Shown: positions 36,301 to 47,924, counted from the first letter of the stretch. The stretch is 64,000 nt of DNA from Apium graveolens (GCF_009905375.1 NC_133656.1:228435739-228499738), one strand, 5' to 3'. Notes: a model not told the origin generated them from the sequence alone. Made by a program: numbers and translations.

Positions 36301-38422
36301 ATGTTTCCCTTTCTTTTGGCTACTAAAGCAAACTCGTTAGCTTTATTACCGATCTAGCAAAAATCTTTATCAAACTTAACACTATGACCAGCATCAGTTA
36401 ACTGACTTATGCTAATAAGATTATATTTAAGACCGTCAACTAAACGAACATTGTTAATAGCAAACTTGTCGTTACCTATGGTACCTTTACCTACAATACG
36501 TACGGTAGTGGAATCTCCAAGAGTAACTAAGCCTCCCTCTTTAGTGATTAATGAGAGAAACTTTGATTTATCTCCAGTCATGTGACGAGAGCAACCGCTA
36601 TCAATAATCCACTTGTTTCGAGGAACATGGACTTTAAAACAGACCTGCAAAAGATCCTTTATCTCTTAGGTACCCATGTGACTTTGGGTCCTTGAATGTT
36701 AGTATCATAAATCTTATACAAATGCCTGTCAGATTTCTTAATCCACATTTGAACAATATTAACATATTTATGTACAGATTTAGATCTAGTTGCTGAGTTA
36801 GTATCGTGGCCCTTAATACCACATAACCGAGATGCAGAATTGGTGTGACCAGATTTGCCACAGTCTTGACATTTTTCATAAGGCATCTTGTATTTCATAG
36901 GAGTTCTTTTGTAGCCACTTTGAAAAACCTTCTTTTTGTTGGCTGATCCATACCCCAAACCTTCTTTGTCAAGAGAAGATTTCTGTTGGGCAAGTAAAGC
37001 ATTCAAGGTTCCTTCTCCATGAAAACATTTGGCTAGATCAGTTTCCAGCTGGGCAACCTTTTGCTTGAGTTCAGGAACTATAGAATCAGAAGATGCATTT
37101 GCTTCAGCAGAAAAAGTTTCCTTCTTTAATGCATCAAGACATGCATCTTTCATCTCGATCTCATTTTTGAGGTAGTTGACTTCTTCTTTCAGCTTAGAGA
37201 CCTTCTCAGATAGTAGCTTATTTTCTTCTACTAAGGATTCATCTTTGATGGAATCATCAACCTCATTAAGAACCTCACTCAATGCTTGTTTAAGATAAGC
37301 ATTCTTTTCTTTTAATTTTTTATTTTGAGCCTGCAAGGTTAGTACATCCTGAGATATATATGAATTTCTATTAACTTGAACAGTATGTACCTCATCATTG
37401 TCACTAGAGTCAGATTCAAGTCCAGCAAAGCATAGTTGAGCTAATTCATCGTCTGAGTCAATTTCCACTTCAGAATCATCATCACTCCATGTGAGTAAAG
37501 CTTTCTTTTTGGCTTTGAGCTTGTAGCAGTCCTTCTTGAAGTGACCTTTCTTTCCCCACTCAAAGCATGCATCCTTGTTTTGATTATTTTTGCCTTCCTT
37601 GTTTGAACTAGGTCTGAATTCTTTCTTTGGAAATGAAGACTTCATGGGTCGTTTAGATGTATTCTTTTTGGCCAGAAATTTGTGGAACTTCTTAGTGAGA
37701 AGTGCAATCTCCTCATCAGAATCTTCAGAAGAATCACCTGCATCTGCATTAAGAGCCAGAGTTTTCTTGCGAGGAGCTTCATCTTCTTCATCATATCTGC
37801 GTAGTTGGTTCTCGAATTCTTCCAATTCACTGAACAGTGTTAGAGTATTCATAGTCGAAAGTAGTGTCGAATCCTGCAGAATTGTCACCTTTGGAGCAAA
37901 TTTCTTTGGCATTGCTCTGAGGATTTTCCTATTAATCTCAGATTGAGGAATGATCCTTTCCAGAAGTGAGATGGAGTTCATTAATGTCAGAAACCTCCCT
38001 TGAGCATCTCGAACGCTTTCATCTCTTTCCAACCTGAAACCTTCATAGTCACTCATTAGCATACTTAATTTTACTTCACGTACCTTAGACGTGCCTTCGT
38101 GGCTGACTTTGATCGTATCCCAAATCTGCTTGGCAGTAGTACATGCTGAAACTTTTCTTAATTCTGTAGCTACCATGCCATTGAGAAGTGAGTTCATCGC
38201 TTTAGCATTGGAGTTCATTGCATTCACTTCTTCAGGAGAAAGATCCTTGAGAGATTTTGGCTTCCCTTCTTTCATGGGAATTGTAAAACCATTTTCTACA
38301 GCATCCCATTCGAATGCATCATGCTGGAGAAAGATCTTCATACGAAACTTCCAATCATTGTAGTTTTTAGCACCATGAAGCAGTGGTGGATAATTGTTTG
38401 AATACCTATCTGGTTGAGCCAT
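33378..38422 (-). pseudogene. Gag-pol of the SIRE-type Copia, broken by one frameshift and four stops
   Basis: Gag starts at 38422 (MAQPDRYSNNYPPLLHGAKN) with a UBN2-type domain, coiled coil and two knuckles. The first knuckle reads CFEWGKKGHFKKDC, so its second Cys is Trp. After WVPKR a one-base loss shifts the frame near 36660. The protease (WIIDSGCSRHMTG) then follows. Later domains are pre-integrase (LWHRHLGHVHM), integrase (RSDHGGEFEKD, NGVVERKNRT), reverse transcriptase (VYVDDIMFG) and RNase H (SVALSTAEGEYIAAG). In-frame stops are TAG at 36354-36356, TAG at 34836-34838, TGA at 34032-34034 and TAA at 33465-33467. The normal stop is at 33378. All four stops can be explained by C-to-T change on the coding strand. 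It cannot make a full polyprotein. Confidence 0.92.
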
Positions 38423-38467
38423 GGATCGCTAGCAAAATAAACACTAAAAAGAGAATTAAATGCACCT

Positions 38468-38479
38468 GCTCTGATACCA
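38468..38479 (-). other. tRNA-Met primer-binding site of the SIRE-type Copia
   Basis: The minus strand reads TGGTATCAGAGC, two bases from the 5' LTR, an exact match to the usual Copia primer site. Confidence 0.9.
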
Positions 38480-38481
38480 AA

Positions 38482-39392
38482 TGAAATTCGTAGGCTCAAC
38501 AGAATTAGTTAAAGTGCAACTGTTCACAAATGAGACAGTCTCTTTTGTCTTAGCAAATGAGACAGGCTGTAACTGAATGAGACAGATACTATATATTCAG
38601 CAGAATGTAAGTTGCAGAAATATAAACATGCAATGCTGGAAATATGTTAATGCAAGAACACCAAATCTTTTCACTTGGTTCGGCCCCTATACCTAGTCTA
38701 TGGCCTACATCCAAGTCCCCATGTCAACTAGCATAGAGAATGTATTATATCCACTTAAATAAAGTACTTACAAACTTTCCTTGATTACAATCTTGGCCCT
38801 GAATGAAAGAACCTTTTCCCTAGCACACAGCTACCTAGCACACAACTACTTGGCCTTGATCTTGTAATCAATATTCCCACAACCCGGGACAAGTGATACA
38901 ATACACCTTTCTTTCAAATACAAAGATAATAATGTGAAAGATTACAACTCGACTATAAACTCTTAATTAACTGGATAATCAATGAATGTAATTAAGAGGA
39001 TGTTTTTCTCAGAAAGATATAAGATGGAAAGTGCAGAGAGTTGTATGTTTCTGAAAAATATCAAGTCGGTTTATATAGAAAACATGTAACGGATATAATG
39101 TATTTCAAACTCTTTTAAAGATAATAAAAGATAAGATTAGGTTTGAAATATTTGAATGTATAAAACAAGTAATCCGTTAGTATTGTTTCTTGAAAGAGAT
39201 AAACCTGAGAGAGATAAGGAATTTGAAATATGTTAGGTTTATCTAAGATAGAGTTTGTTTTGAAAAGATAAGTCAAAGGTTATCCAGTTAACTAAGTTAA
39301 CATTAAACAAAACTCTAATACTTATCTAACTAACTAACAATCTGATTTGCTGTAGACTTCTTCAATGCATCATCAGAAATCACGGATTAACA
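38482..39392 (-). repeat. 5' LTR of the SIRE-type Copia (911 bp)
   Basis: Aligned to 29999-30924 it shows about eight substitutions and lacks one 15 bp CTAGCACACAGCTAC unit. Its right border is the TAAAT target duplication. Confidence 0.92.
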
Positions 39393-39946
39393 TAAATCTC
39401 TGAGATGGGAATGATGTTGTCAAGAAAAGACTTCCACAATTTTTTTGAAGGTCTAAGATTATTTCTTGTTTTTATGACACAGCTTATTTGCCACTAATAC
39501 GTGCAAAATAAACATTTGTACTCCACAGGATCACATACAGTTGGTCGCTCACATTGCACATCATTCAGCGACAGACTGTACAATTTTAACCAAACAACAA
39601 GTCAAGATCCCAGCTTAGATCCTTGGTTTGCAAGATTTCTGAAGGCACTCTGTCCTCAGATAGACAGGGAAACATTGATCCGAATTTGGTGGTTCCAATG
39701 AACGGAAGCCCAAATCTTCTAGAGAACAGCTACTATGCAGATATACTAGCGCATCGTGTGTTGTTCACCTCGGATGAAACTCTCAATAGCAACTCAGAAA
39801 CTCTGACACTAGTGAATGAGTATGCATCAAACAATACAGAGTGGCTAGTCGATTTTGCAGAAGCAATGCTAAAAATGAGTATGATAGGGGTGCTTACAGG
39901 TACTGCAGGAGAGATAAGATCCAATTGTAGGGTCATCAATCCATAG

Positions 39947-40617
39947 AGCAAAAAGCCCTAAATATTAATTAATTAATAAGTAACAAAGCAGTAAGCTTGT
40001 TGCAATTTTAACCAAACTGTACTACTATTATCAATAATGAATGACTCAAACTTTTACAAGCCAAATTGTTGACAAGGTCATGGCAGGGCTTACTATGTTT
40101 TGTTAAGCAAAACTCTGAATGTTCCTAAAACTCAAATAAAATATTTCTTCAGAAGTAATTTTCTGAGCGAAGACTAAATGTGCATCTGATACGAACATTG
40201 AAAGCTTTAAGAACTAGCAGCAATGACTGAATAAGCCAAGGTCCAAGCGCCACAATACCATCAAGGCAACATGCATATCGTCAAATACATATCTAACAAC
40301 TTTTTTCAATCAAGATTTTACCTTCTCCTATCTTTACTGAAATTCTTACTTTCACGCGAAAGGTGTCTTTATGAACAAGCTCAGCAGGATTGTTGGTTTT
40401 CCAGGCACTCTGAGGAGAAGACCTGAACCGGTTTTGTAGAATTATTGTATAGATCATTATATTAAAATTTTGTATAATTTGAAATATTTTTCAATCAGTT
40501 GGAGTTAAAGTGCAATTTGTAACCTCACACTCGTCCAGCATGATTAAGATGCTGCATTTTCATCTTTGTTAGAATTTTCTGAATTTTGAACCATTATGTG
40601 GTATATTGATTAACAAG
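39947..40617. other. 3' flank of peroxidase copy 1
   Basis: The first part resembles the region after copy 2 (for example GCAATAAGCTT-like phrases), so it belongs to the duplicated unit. No further gene was seen. The ACAAG duplication of the next Copia is at 40613-40617. Confidence 0.5.
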
Positions 40618-40930
40618 TGTTAGAAAATTAGGATTTTAGAGCTTAATTTAATTATGTTCTTGATGTTAATCCTAAAATCTAATGATTGGAAATTGTTCAA
40701 TGATATTTGAACTTAAATTTTCATGTATGGTTTTAAGAATTTTCTTAATGAAATCCATATGAAATGAGAGTTGAAAGTAGCTTGAAAAAGCTTGGAAAAA
40801 TTTGAGAATGTTTGTCCCACATTGAAATAAATAAAGGAGGGTGTGTGCTTTATATGGTATTACCCACATGAGTAGTATACAACTACTAAGGTGTGTGATG
40901 GTCCATTATGTTGTTGTGTGCTTCACGTGC

Positions 40931-40983
40931 GCCCCGCCCCGCCCCGCCCCGCCCCGGACCGGACCGGACCGGACCGGACCGGA
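40931..40983 (+). repeat. GC-rich minisatellite in the 5' LTR
   Basis: About five GCCCC units run into five GGACC units plus a partial one. The 3' LTR has eleven GGACC units. Confidence 0.95.
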
Positions 40984-41478
40984 GGGCGATTTGGGCGAAT
41001 GTCTCGGCGTCTCGCGTACGCGAGGTGACCTGGGCGAGGATTTTATTTATTTGAGAATTATTTTAATTCGAATTTATTTATCGGTGACTGGATTATTGGG
41101 CAGGGTACTGATTAGGCTAAGTCACTTTGTTAGTGGGCTTAGTCTAAGTATATTGAACCTGCAAATAATTTGATCTGTAACAAGTTCTGATATCAGAATC
41201 AGAACTTAAGAACTGATGAATAAAATCAGAAATTAACAAGTTCTGATATCAGAATCAGAACTTAAGTACTGATGAATCAAATCAGAACTTAACTTAAGTT
41301 CTGATAATAATGTGGGTGTTAATGTGAAAAGCTGTTACAAATAATTTAAATTCAAAAGCTGATCAGTTTTGTTTTTTTTTCATTAATGAATTCAAAATCT
41401 AATCAGTTTTGATTTTTTCATTAATGAAGCAGTTTCATTCAGACATTAAGTGTGTGGACAGTTTCATTTTTCCTCTCC

Positions 41479-41486
41479 TATAAATA
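41479..41486 (+). promoter_or_regulatory. LTR TATA box (5' LTR)
   Basis: CTCCTATAAATAGAGG, a textbook plant TATA context. It lies about 500 bp before the LTR end and is identical in the 3' LTR. It probably sets the start of the genomic RNA. Confidence 0.6.
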
Positions 41487-42017
41487 GAGGCTAAACTGAA
41501 TGAATAAAATGAGAACACACTACATTCTCTTCTCTTCTCTTCAACCTCTCTGCATTTCTCTCCCACAAGTCCTGAAGTGCTGATATTTTCCGGCAACTGA
41601 GGTGCTGGTCGAAGTGGAGCTTTTGTTGCTGCTGTTAACATAAACTCCGAGCTGTTTTATCCTGGTGGAGATATTGTGCGCATCCCAAACGCAGCAGGTA
41701 GGGGCAATATTCTCTTCAAGAGCAGCCAGGACTTCGAGCAAGGCCTGGTGACTCAGCTGTGATCATTTTTCTTGGCATTTTGTATCTGTGAACCTGTATT
41801 TCATTCACTGTTAAAAGCTATGGTTTCGGGTACATCTTTCTTTCTCTCTACGTTATTTCAGTTACTGATTTTGTTTACCTGCATGTTTTGTTTTGTTAAC
41901 TGTGGTCTTGGCCTAAACTTGTTAAATTCTTTATACACTTGCTTCTATGTTGCTATATTTGTTAGTGAGATTTACAACATTCTTGAAGAGAATATTAGTT
42001 ATATAGAATTTAGCATA

Positions 42018-45000
42018 ATGGTTAACGAAAGTGAGGTTATCGTTGGTGGTGGTAGCAGTTCGGGTGCAACTGCTGGGGCCATTGATTGGACCACCTATAG
42101 TTTCCCACAAGCTGTTGAACTAACCGGTTTACCGGAGAAATTCAACGGTGGCATTGGCTTTTCTCGCTGGCAGAAAAGGATGAAGTTGTGGTTGACTATA
42201 AAGGGTCTGTGGCCGGTTGTGGAATATGAGAAACCAGTAGTGGATCAAGAGAAGGCTGACACAGTTAAGGCTTTTGCGAAGTGGGCTGAGAAGGATGGAG
42301 TGGCTAGAGCGGCCATTCTGGCGGCACTAACAAACACTTTGTTTGATGTCTATTCTTCTGATGCCTACTCCGCAAAACTCTTATGGGAGAAGCTGGACCA
42401 GACACATAATACTGACTCACAAGGTCTAGAAAAGTATTCTGTGGCAAGGTTCCTCGAGTTCAAGCTGGTGGACAATAAGTCCATGACTGAGCAGGTGCAT
42501 GAGTTCGAGATGATAGTGCATGCTTTGAAGGAGTCTGGAATGAATCTCCCGGAGAAGTTCAAGGTGATGAGTGTGATTGAAAAACTCCCGAAGTCTTGGG
42601 AAGAGTTCTCTCTCTCCCTGAAAAGACAAAAAGGAGAGATCACCTGGACCAACCTTATGCTGGACATCTCGGTACAAGAACAACACAAGTCCAAACAGGG
42701 ACATGTGATGCCAACTGAACACGGTACCTCGAAGGTAAACATAGCAATTGTAGGACAAAAGAGGAAGGCTTTTGCTAAGAAAGCTAATAGTAATAAACCT
42801 AAGAGTGACAAGGACAAGGCCAAGAAACCCAAGGCAAACAAACCATGCTGGTCTTGTGGGCAGGTTGGGCACTGGAGTAAGGACTGCCCTACGAAGAAAG
42901 CGAAGAAAACCGTGGTAGCGCAAGCAAATGTTGTGCTTGGAACCGCAAGTGGGCCTGTAGTGAACATGGTCGTTGGTGAGGCTACGGCTTCTGAAACCGA
43001 CGTTGACCGGTATGTATCCTACAACCCTGTGATATTTTCTACCTATCTGTCAAATGAATGGTTGATAGATACTGGAGCTAATGTACATATTTGTGCTGAT
43101 ATTAGTTTATTTGTATCTTATCAACAGAGTCATAGCCTGACTGTGAAGATGGGGAATGCTAGTGTTGCTCAAGTACATGGAGTTGGAAACGTGGATCTGA
43201 AGTTCCCTTCAGGACGTATTCTATCTCTGACGAGAGTGCATCATGTTCCCAACATGCATAGAAATATAATAAGTGGAAGCTGTTTAGTTTCTAGTGGTTT
43301 TGAAATTTCGTTCAAGTGTAATAAAGTAGTTCTTATTCACACTGGTACATTCTTTGGCAAGGGTTACTTGTCAAATGGTTTATTTGTTATTAATGCGGAT
43401 CCCGTTTTGGGAAATTTGAATAATAATGTTATTCCTACTGTTAACTGTATTGAGTCCTCAAATATATGGCATGCTAGACTAGGTCATTTAAACTTTGGTG
43501 CTCTTAAGAACATGATGAACTTAGAGTTGATTCCAAAATATACCATAGAAAAGAATTCTAAATGTCAAGTATGTGTGTCTGCTAAACAGATAAGGAAACC
43601 TTTTCATAACGTTGTTAGGGATTCAGACTTGTTAGATTTAGTACACACTGATATTTGTGAATTTGGTGGTGTGTTGACCAAGGACCAGTTTAGATACTTC
43701 ATTACTTTTATAGATGATAGTAGTAGATACTGTTATGTTTATTTACTAAGACATAAGGATGAAGCACTTAGTAAATTCATTATATATAAAATTGAAGTAG
43801 AAAAACAAACTAGTAAGTTACTTAAAAGGTTGAGATCTGATAGAGGTGGTGAGTATACGAGTAATGCTTTTAATGAATTTTGTGCAAACAATGGTATAAT
43901 TCATGAAGTTACTCCACCATACACACCTGAGTCTAATGGGGTTGCTGAGCGAAAGAACAGAACATTTAAAGATATGATTAATAGTATGCTTATTAACTCT
44001 GGGTTGCCTAAATATATGTGGGGAGAGGCTCTAAATACGGCTTGCCATATTTTGAATAAAGTCCCTCTGAAACACATGGATAAAACACCCTTGGAGTTAT
44101 GGAAAGGCAGGATGACTAGTCTTAAGTATCTTCGTGTGTGGGGGTGCCTTGCTAAGGTGCTTGTTCCTGAACACAAGAGAAAGAAACTAGGTCCAAAGAC
44201 TGTTGACTGTATCTTTCTGGGCTATCTTGAAACCACTACAGCTATGAGATTTTTAGTGTTAAAATCTGACATAGATGGTATAGTGGCAAACACGATAGTT
44301 GAATTTCGAGATGCGACATTCTTTGAGGATGTCTACCCTATGAAGACTGGAATACCTGAAACGACTTCTGAGGAAGATCCTACTCATACATCAAGTTCTA
44401 TTCCTGATCATGTGGAAAAGATGACAAATGTGGGGGCGGAACCTAGTAGTAGCTCTATTCCTAAGGAACTAGAGGAACCAAGGAGAAGTAAGCGTGCAAA
44501 GGTAGTCAAGGATTTTGGAGTGATTTCATCACTTACAATATCGAGGACGAACCTTTAACTTTCCGGCAAGCTATGGATTCTTCTGAGTCAAGGCACTGGA
44601 AGGGCGCTGTTAAGAGTGAAATTGACTCTATTGTTTCTAATGGAACATGGGAGTTGGTTGATCTCCCTCCTGGGTGTTCTACTATTGGGTGCAAATGGGT
44701 CTTTAAAAGAAAGTTAAACCCTGACGGCTCAATAGATAAGTACAAAGCTAGACTGGTAGCTAAGGGTTTTAAGCAAAAGGAAGGAATTGATTATTTTGAT
44801 ACATACTCTCCGGTTGCAAGAATGGTAACAATCCGAATGCTTATAGCATTGGCTTCAGTCCATGGTCTTATCATCCATCAGATGGATGTAAAGACGGCTT
44901 TTCTTCATGGTGAACTTGAAGAAGAGATTTATTTGGATCAGCCTGATGGATTTGTTGCATCAGGCAATGAAAGGAAAGTATGTAAGTTGATCAAGTCCAT

Positions 45001-46129
45001 CTATGGCTTGAAACAAGCTCCCAGAGATTGGCATAAAAAGTTTGATGAAACTATATTGCCTTTCAGTTATAAGATTAATGAAAGTGATAAGTGTGTCTAC
45101 ACTAAAGTTAAAGGTAATGAGTGTGTTATTTTGTGCCTATATGTGGATGACATTTTATTGTTTGGAACTAATATTGAGATTATTAACGAGACTAAAGAAT
45201 TCTTGAAAAGACATTTTGAAATGAAGGATATGGGTGAGGCAAGTGTGATTCTTGGAATCAAACTGGTTCAGTCCACTGAAGGAATAACCTTGACTCAATC
45301 TCATTATATAGAGAAATCTATACTTGAGAAATATGGTTATTCACAGTGTAGAATCGCTAGTACACCTTATGATTCGAAAGTTTCCCTTGTCAAGAACACT
45401 TCAGGAGTGCCTGTGTCTCAGTTAAGGTATTCTCAGATTATTGGGAGCTTGCAGTATCTTGCTAACTGTACTAGACCAGATATTTCATATTCTGTGTCTA
45501 AATTGGCTAGATATACAAGCTGTCCAAACAGAACTCATTGGGATGCTCTTGATAGAGTACTTAGATATCTAAAAGGCACAATGTACCTTAGTTTACACTA
45601 CAGGAGATTTCCTGGTGTGCTTGAAGGGTACAGTGATGCAAGTTGGATAGCTAAGAAGTCTGGTTCCAATGGAGTGACTGGATACGTGTTCACCTTGGCT
45701 GGTGGAGCAATATCCTGGAAGTCAAGCAGACAGACTATAGTTACTCGGTCTACTTTTGAGGCTGAGTTGCGTGCACTTGATGCCACAGGGACGGAGGCTG
45801 AATGGTTACACGGACTTATGTCTGCAATACCTGTAGTAAGCAGACCGCTTCCTGCTATTGCTATTCACTGTGATAGTCGAACAACTATCGACTAGATTAG
45901 CAGTAAAAAGCATAATGCTAAAACTAAGAGACACATCCAAGTTAGACTCAAGTCTATAAGGGGTTTAGTGACTGATAGGATCATAGCTATAGAGTTCATA
46001 GGAACTCAGAATAATATAGCTGATCCTCTTACTAAAGGACTGGAACCTGCAGTGGTCCTTAAGTCAAGGTTGGGGATGGGACTGTCAACCCATCATAATT
46101 CATCAACAGTGGGAACCCAATACACATGA
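42018..46129 (+). pseudogene. Gag-pol of the 7.3 kb Copia, with frameshift and stop
   Basis: The likely start is the ATG at 42018 (MVNESEVIVGGGSSSG). The frame is actually open back to 41772 inside the LTR. Domains: UBN2-type Gag (FSRWQKRMKLWLTIKGLW), knuckle CWSCGQVGHWSKDC, protease WLIDTGANVHIC, pre-integrase WHARLGHLNF and integrase (HTDICEFGG, RSDRGGEYTSN, NGVAERKNRT). After VVKDFG, near 44517-44521, one base appears lost and the frame ends at 44558. The reverse transcriptase continues in another frame (GCKWVFKRKLNPDG, LYVDDILLFG), followed by RNase H (GAISWKSSRQTIVTRST). A TAG at 45893-45895 interrupts RNase H before the conserved end at 46127-46129 (NNIADPLTKGLEP is still readable). No full product is expected. 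Confidence 0.9.
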
Positions 46130-46653
46130 GAGGAGATCCCTCGAAGTGTATTCAATGGGTAATAACAAGCTGTAAGGATGAGTTGGTAGTACCTTTGCTA
46201 CATAGATGATACTATAGTATCTGAGTCTATCCCCTGTAAACCTAGAAGGTACTGACACTGCCAGAAAAGCAATAGTGTTAAAACTCTGAATGGGATCAAG
46301 TCATTTGACGAGATAGAGGCAGTATATCTCTGGAGATGCCCAGCTAAGCGAATGTAATTGTGTGGTCGCAATTAGAGGATAGGGTTAATCCTTGAAGCAT
46401 TCGACGAACAGGATCGAGACATGACCATTAATGTCTCAAAGCCGTAGATTGGCACCATAACCTTTGACTTGTCGTCGTCTATGGAATATGGTTATACTAA
46501 ACGGATTAAGATTCAAGGTGAAACATTCCATCTGAGTCCGATAGCCATTGAAGTAGAGGAATTAGGAGGGTTCAAACCCGGAAGGGTACCGACTCTGAAA
46601 AAACAAGTCATGATGGGAAATTGATCACATTTCTGTATGGATTTGTGGGGGAT

Positions 46654-47919
46654 TGTTAGAAAATTAGGATTTTAGAGCTTAATTTAATTATGTTCTTGAT
46701 GTTAATCCTAAAATCTAATGATTGGAAATTGTTCAATGATATTTGAACTTAAATTTTCATGTATGGTTTTAAGAATTTTCTTAATGAAATCCATATGAAA
46801 TGAGAGTTGAAAGTAGCTTGGAAAAGCTTGGAAAAATTTGAGAATGTTTGTCCCACATTGAAATAAATAAAGGAGGGTGTGTGCTTTATATGGTATTACC
46901 TACATGAGTAGTATACAACTACTAAGGTGTGTGATGGTCCATTGTATTGTTGTGTGCTTCACGCGCACACACACACGCGCGCCCCGCCCCGCCACACACC
47001 GGACCGGACCGGACCGGACCGGACCGGACCGGACCGGACCGGACCGGACCGGACCGGGGCGATTTGGGCGAATGTCTCGGCGTCTCGCGTACGCGAGGCG
47101 ACCTGGGCGAGGATTTTATTTATTTGAGAATTATTTTAATTCGAATTTATTTATCGGTGACTGGATTATTGGGCAGGGTACTGATTAGGCTAAGTCACTT
47201 TGTTAGTGGGTTTAGTCTAAGTATATTGAACCTGCAAATAATCTGATCTGTAACAAGTTCTAATATTAAGAACTGATGAATAAAATCAGAACTTAACAAG
47301 TTCTGATATCAGAATCAGAACTTAAGTACTGATAAAATCTGATCAGTTTTGATTTTTTCATTAATGAAGCAGTTTCATTCAGACATTAAGTGTGTGGACA
47401 GTTTCATTTTTCCTCTCCTATAAATAGAGGCTAAACTGAATGAATAAAATGAGAACACACTACATTCTCTTCTCTTCTCTTCAACCTCTCTGCATTTCTC
47501 TCCCACAAGTCCTGAAGTGCTGATATTTTCCGGCAACTGAGGTGCTGGTCGAAGTGGAGCTTTTGTTGCTGCTGTTAACATAAACTCCGAGCTGTTTTAT
47601 CCTGGTGGAGATATTGTGCGCATCCCAAACGCAGCAGGTAGGGGCAATATTCTCTTCAAGAGCAGCCAGGACTTCGAGCAAGGCCTGGTGACTCAGCTGT
47701 GATCATTTTTCTTGGCATTTTGTATCTGTGAACCTGTATTTCATTCACTGTTAAAAGCTATGGTTTCGGGTATATCTTTCTTTCTCTCTACGTTATTTCA
47801 GTTACTGATTTTGTTTACCTGCATGTTTTGTTTTGTTAACTGTGGTCTTGGCCTAAACTTGTTAAATTCTTTATACACTTGCTTCTATGTTGCTATATTT
47901 GTTAGTGAGATTTACAACA
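46654..47919 (+). repeat. 3' LTR of the 7.3 kb Copia (1,266 bp)
   Basis: It matches 40618-41979 apart from minisatellite length, a CA/CG-rich tract at about 46963-46980, loss of about 100 bp around the TCTGATATCAG repeats and scattered substitutions. It carries the same TATAAATA at 47419. Confidence 0.93.
46981..47058 (+). repeat. GGACC minisatellite in the 3' LTR
   Basis: Two GCCCC units, a CACACA spacer and eleven GGACC units, against five in the 5' LTR. Confidence 0.95.
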
Positions 47920-47924
47920 ACAAG

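Larger units (their letters stand above)
29999..39392 (-). mobile_element. SIRE-type Copia retrotransposon with extra 3' frame, inactivated (9,394 bp)
   Basis: LTRs at 29999-30924 and 38482-39392 are bounded by TG..CA and by TAAAT duplications (29994-29998 and 39393-39397). The minus-strand order is 5' LTR, primer site, gag, protease, integrase, reverse transcriptase, RNase H, a second frame, polypurine tract, 3' LTR. The large size and additional 3' frame are features of the SIRE/Maximus lineage. The LTRs differ by about eight substitutions and one 15 bp repeat unit. It lies antisense in intron 3 of the peroxidase pseudogene. Confidence 0.92.
24199..39946 (+). pseudogene. Class III peroxidase pseudogene (tandem copy 1), split by two Copia elements
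   Basis: Exons are 24199-24408, 29491-29682, 29754-29916 and 39529-39946, matching the four-exon layout of the intact copy at 48493. A signal peptide, the distal site IRLHFHDCF, the GCDGS block, [12 protein letters not shown] and the proximal SHTVGRSHC are all readable. In exon 4, just after LKALCP (near 39657), one base is missing relative to copy 2, so the frame ends 50-odd bases later at TGA. The original frame resumes and continues to the expected CRVINP end at 39946. Intron 1 holds a 4.9 kb Copia and intron 3 a 9.4 kb Copia, both antisense. The TATATATA box of copy 2 reads CATGCATAG here. Loss of function is very likely because the proximal half is out of frame. Confidence 0.9.
40618..41979 (+). 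repeat. 5' LTR of the 7.3 kb Copia (1,362 bp)
   Basis: It contains a GCCCC/GGACC minisatellite (40931-40983), repeated AAGTTCTGATATCAGAATC blocks (about 41182-41300) and a promoter-like TATAAATA at 41479. It is longer than the 3' LTR mainly because it keeps a segment around 41275-41400. Confidence 0.93.
40618..47919 (+). mobile_element. Ty1/Copia retrotransposon with long LTRs, inactivated (7,302 bp)
   Basis: LTRs at 40618-41979 and 46654-47919 begin TGTTAG and end TACAACA. A perfect ACAAG duplication flanks the element (40613-40617 and 47920-47924). A polypurine tract (GTGGGGGAT) precedes the 3' LTR. The internal region has a gag-pol frame with one frameshift and one stop. No TGG-starting primer-binding site adjoins the 5' LTR. 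It separates peroxidase copies 1 and 2 and is in their orientation. Confidence 0.93.

Noticed and set aside
37590..37946. Plus-strand frame of 118 codons across the SIRE-type gag
   Set aside because: It is the antisense of the minus-strand gag, which has clear Gag and knuckle motifs; no motif exists in the plus frame.
40931..40983. CpG island or rRNA-like GC-rich gene
   Set aside because: It is a simple GCCCC/GGACC minisatellite and recurs in the partner LTR.
42365..42967. Minus-strand frame of 200 codons (Cys/Phe-rich)
   Set aside because: Antisense shadow of the Gag of the 7.3 kb Copia.
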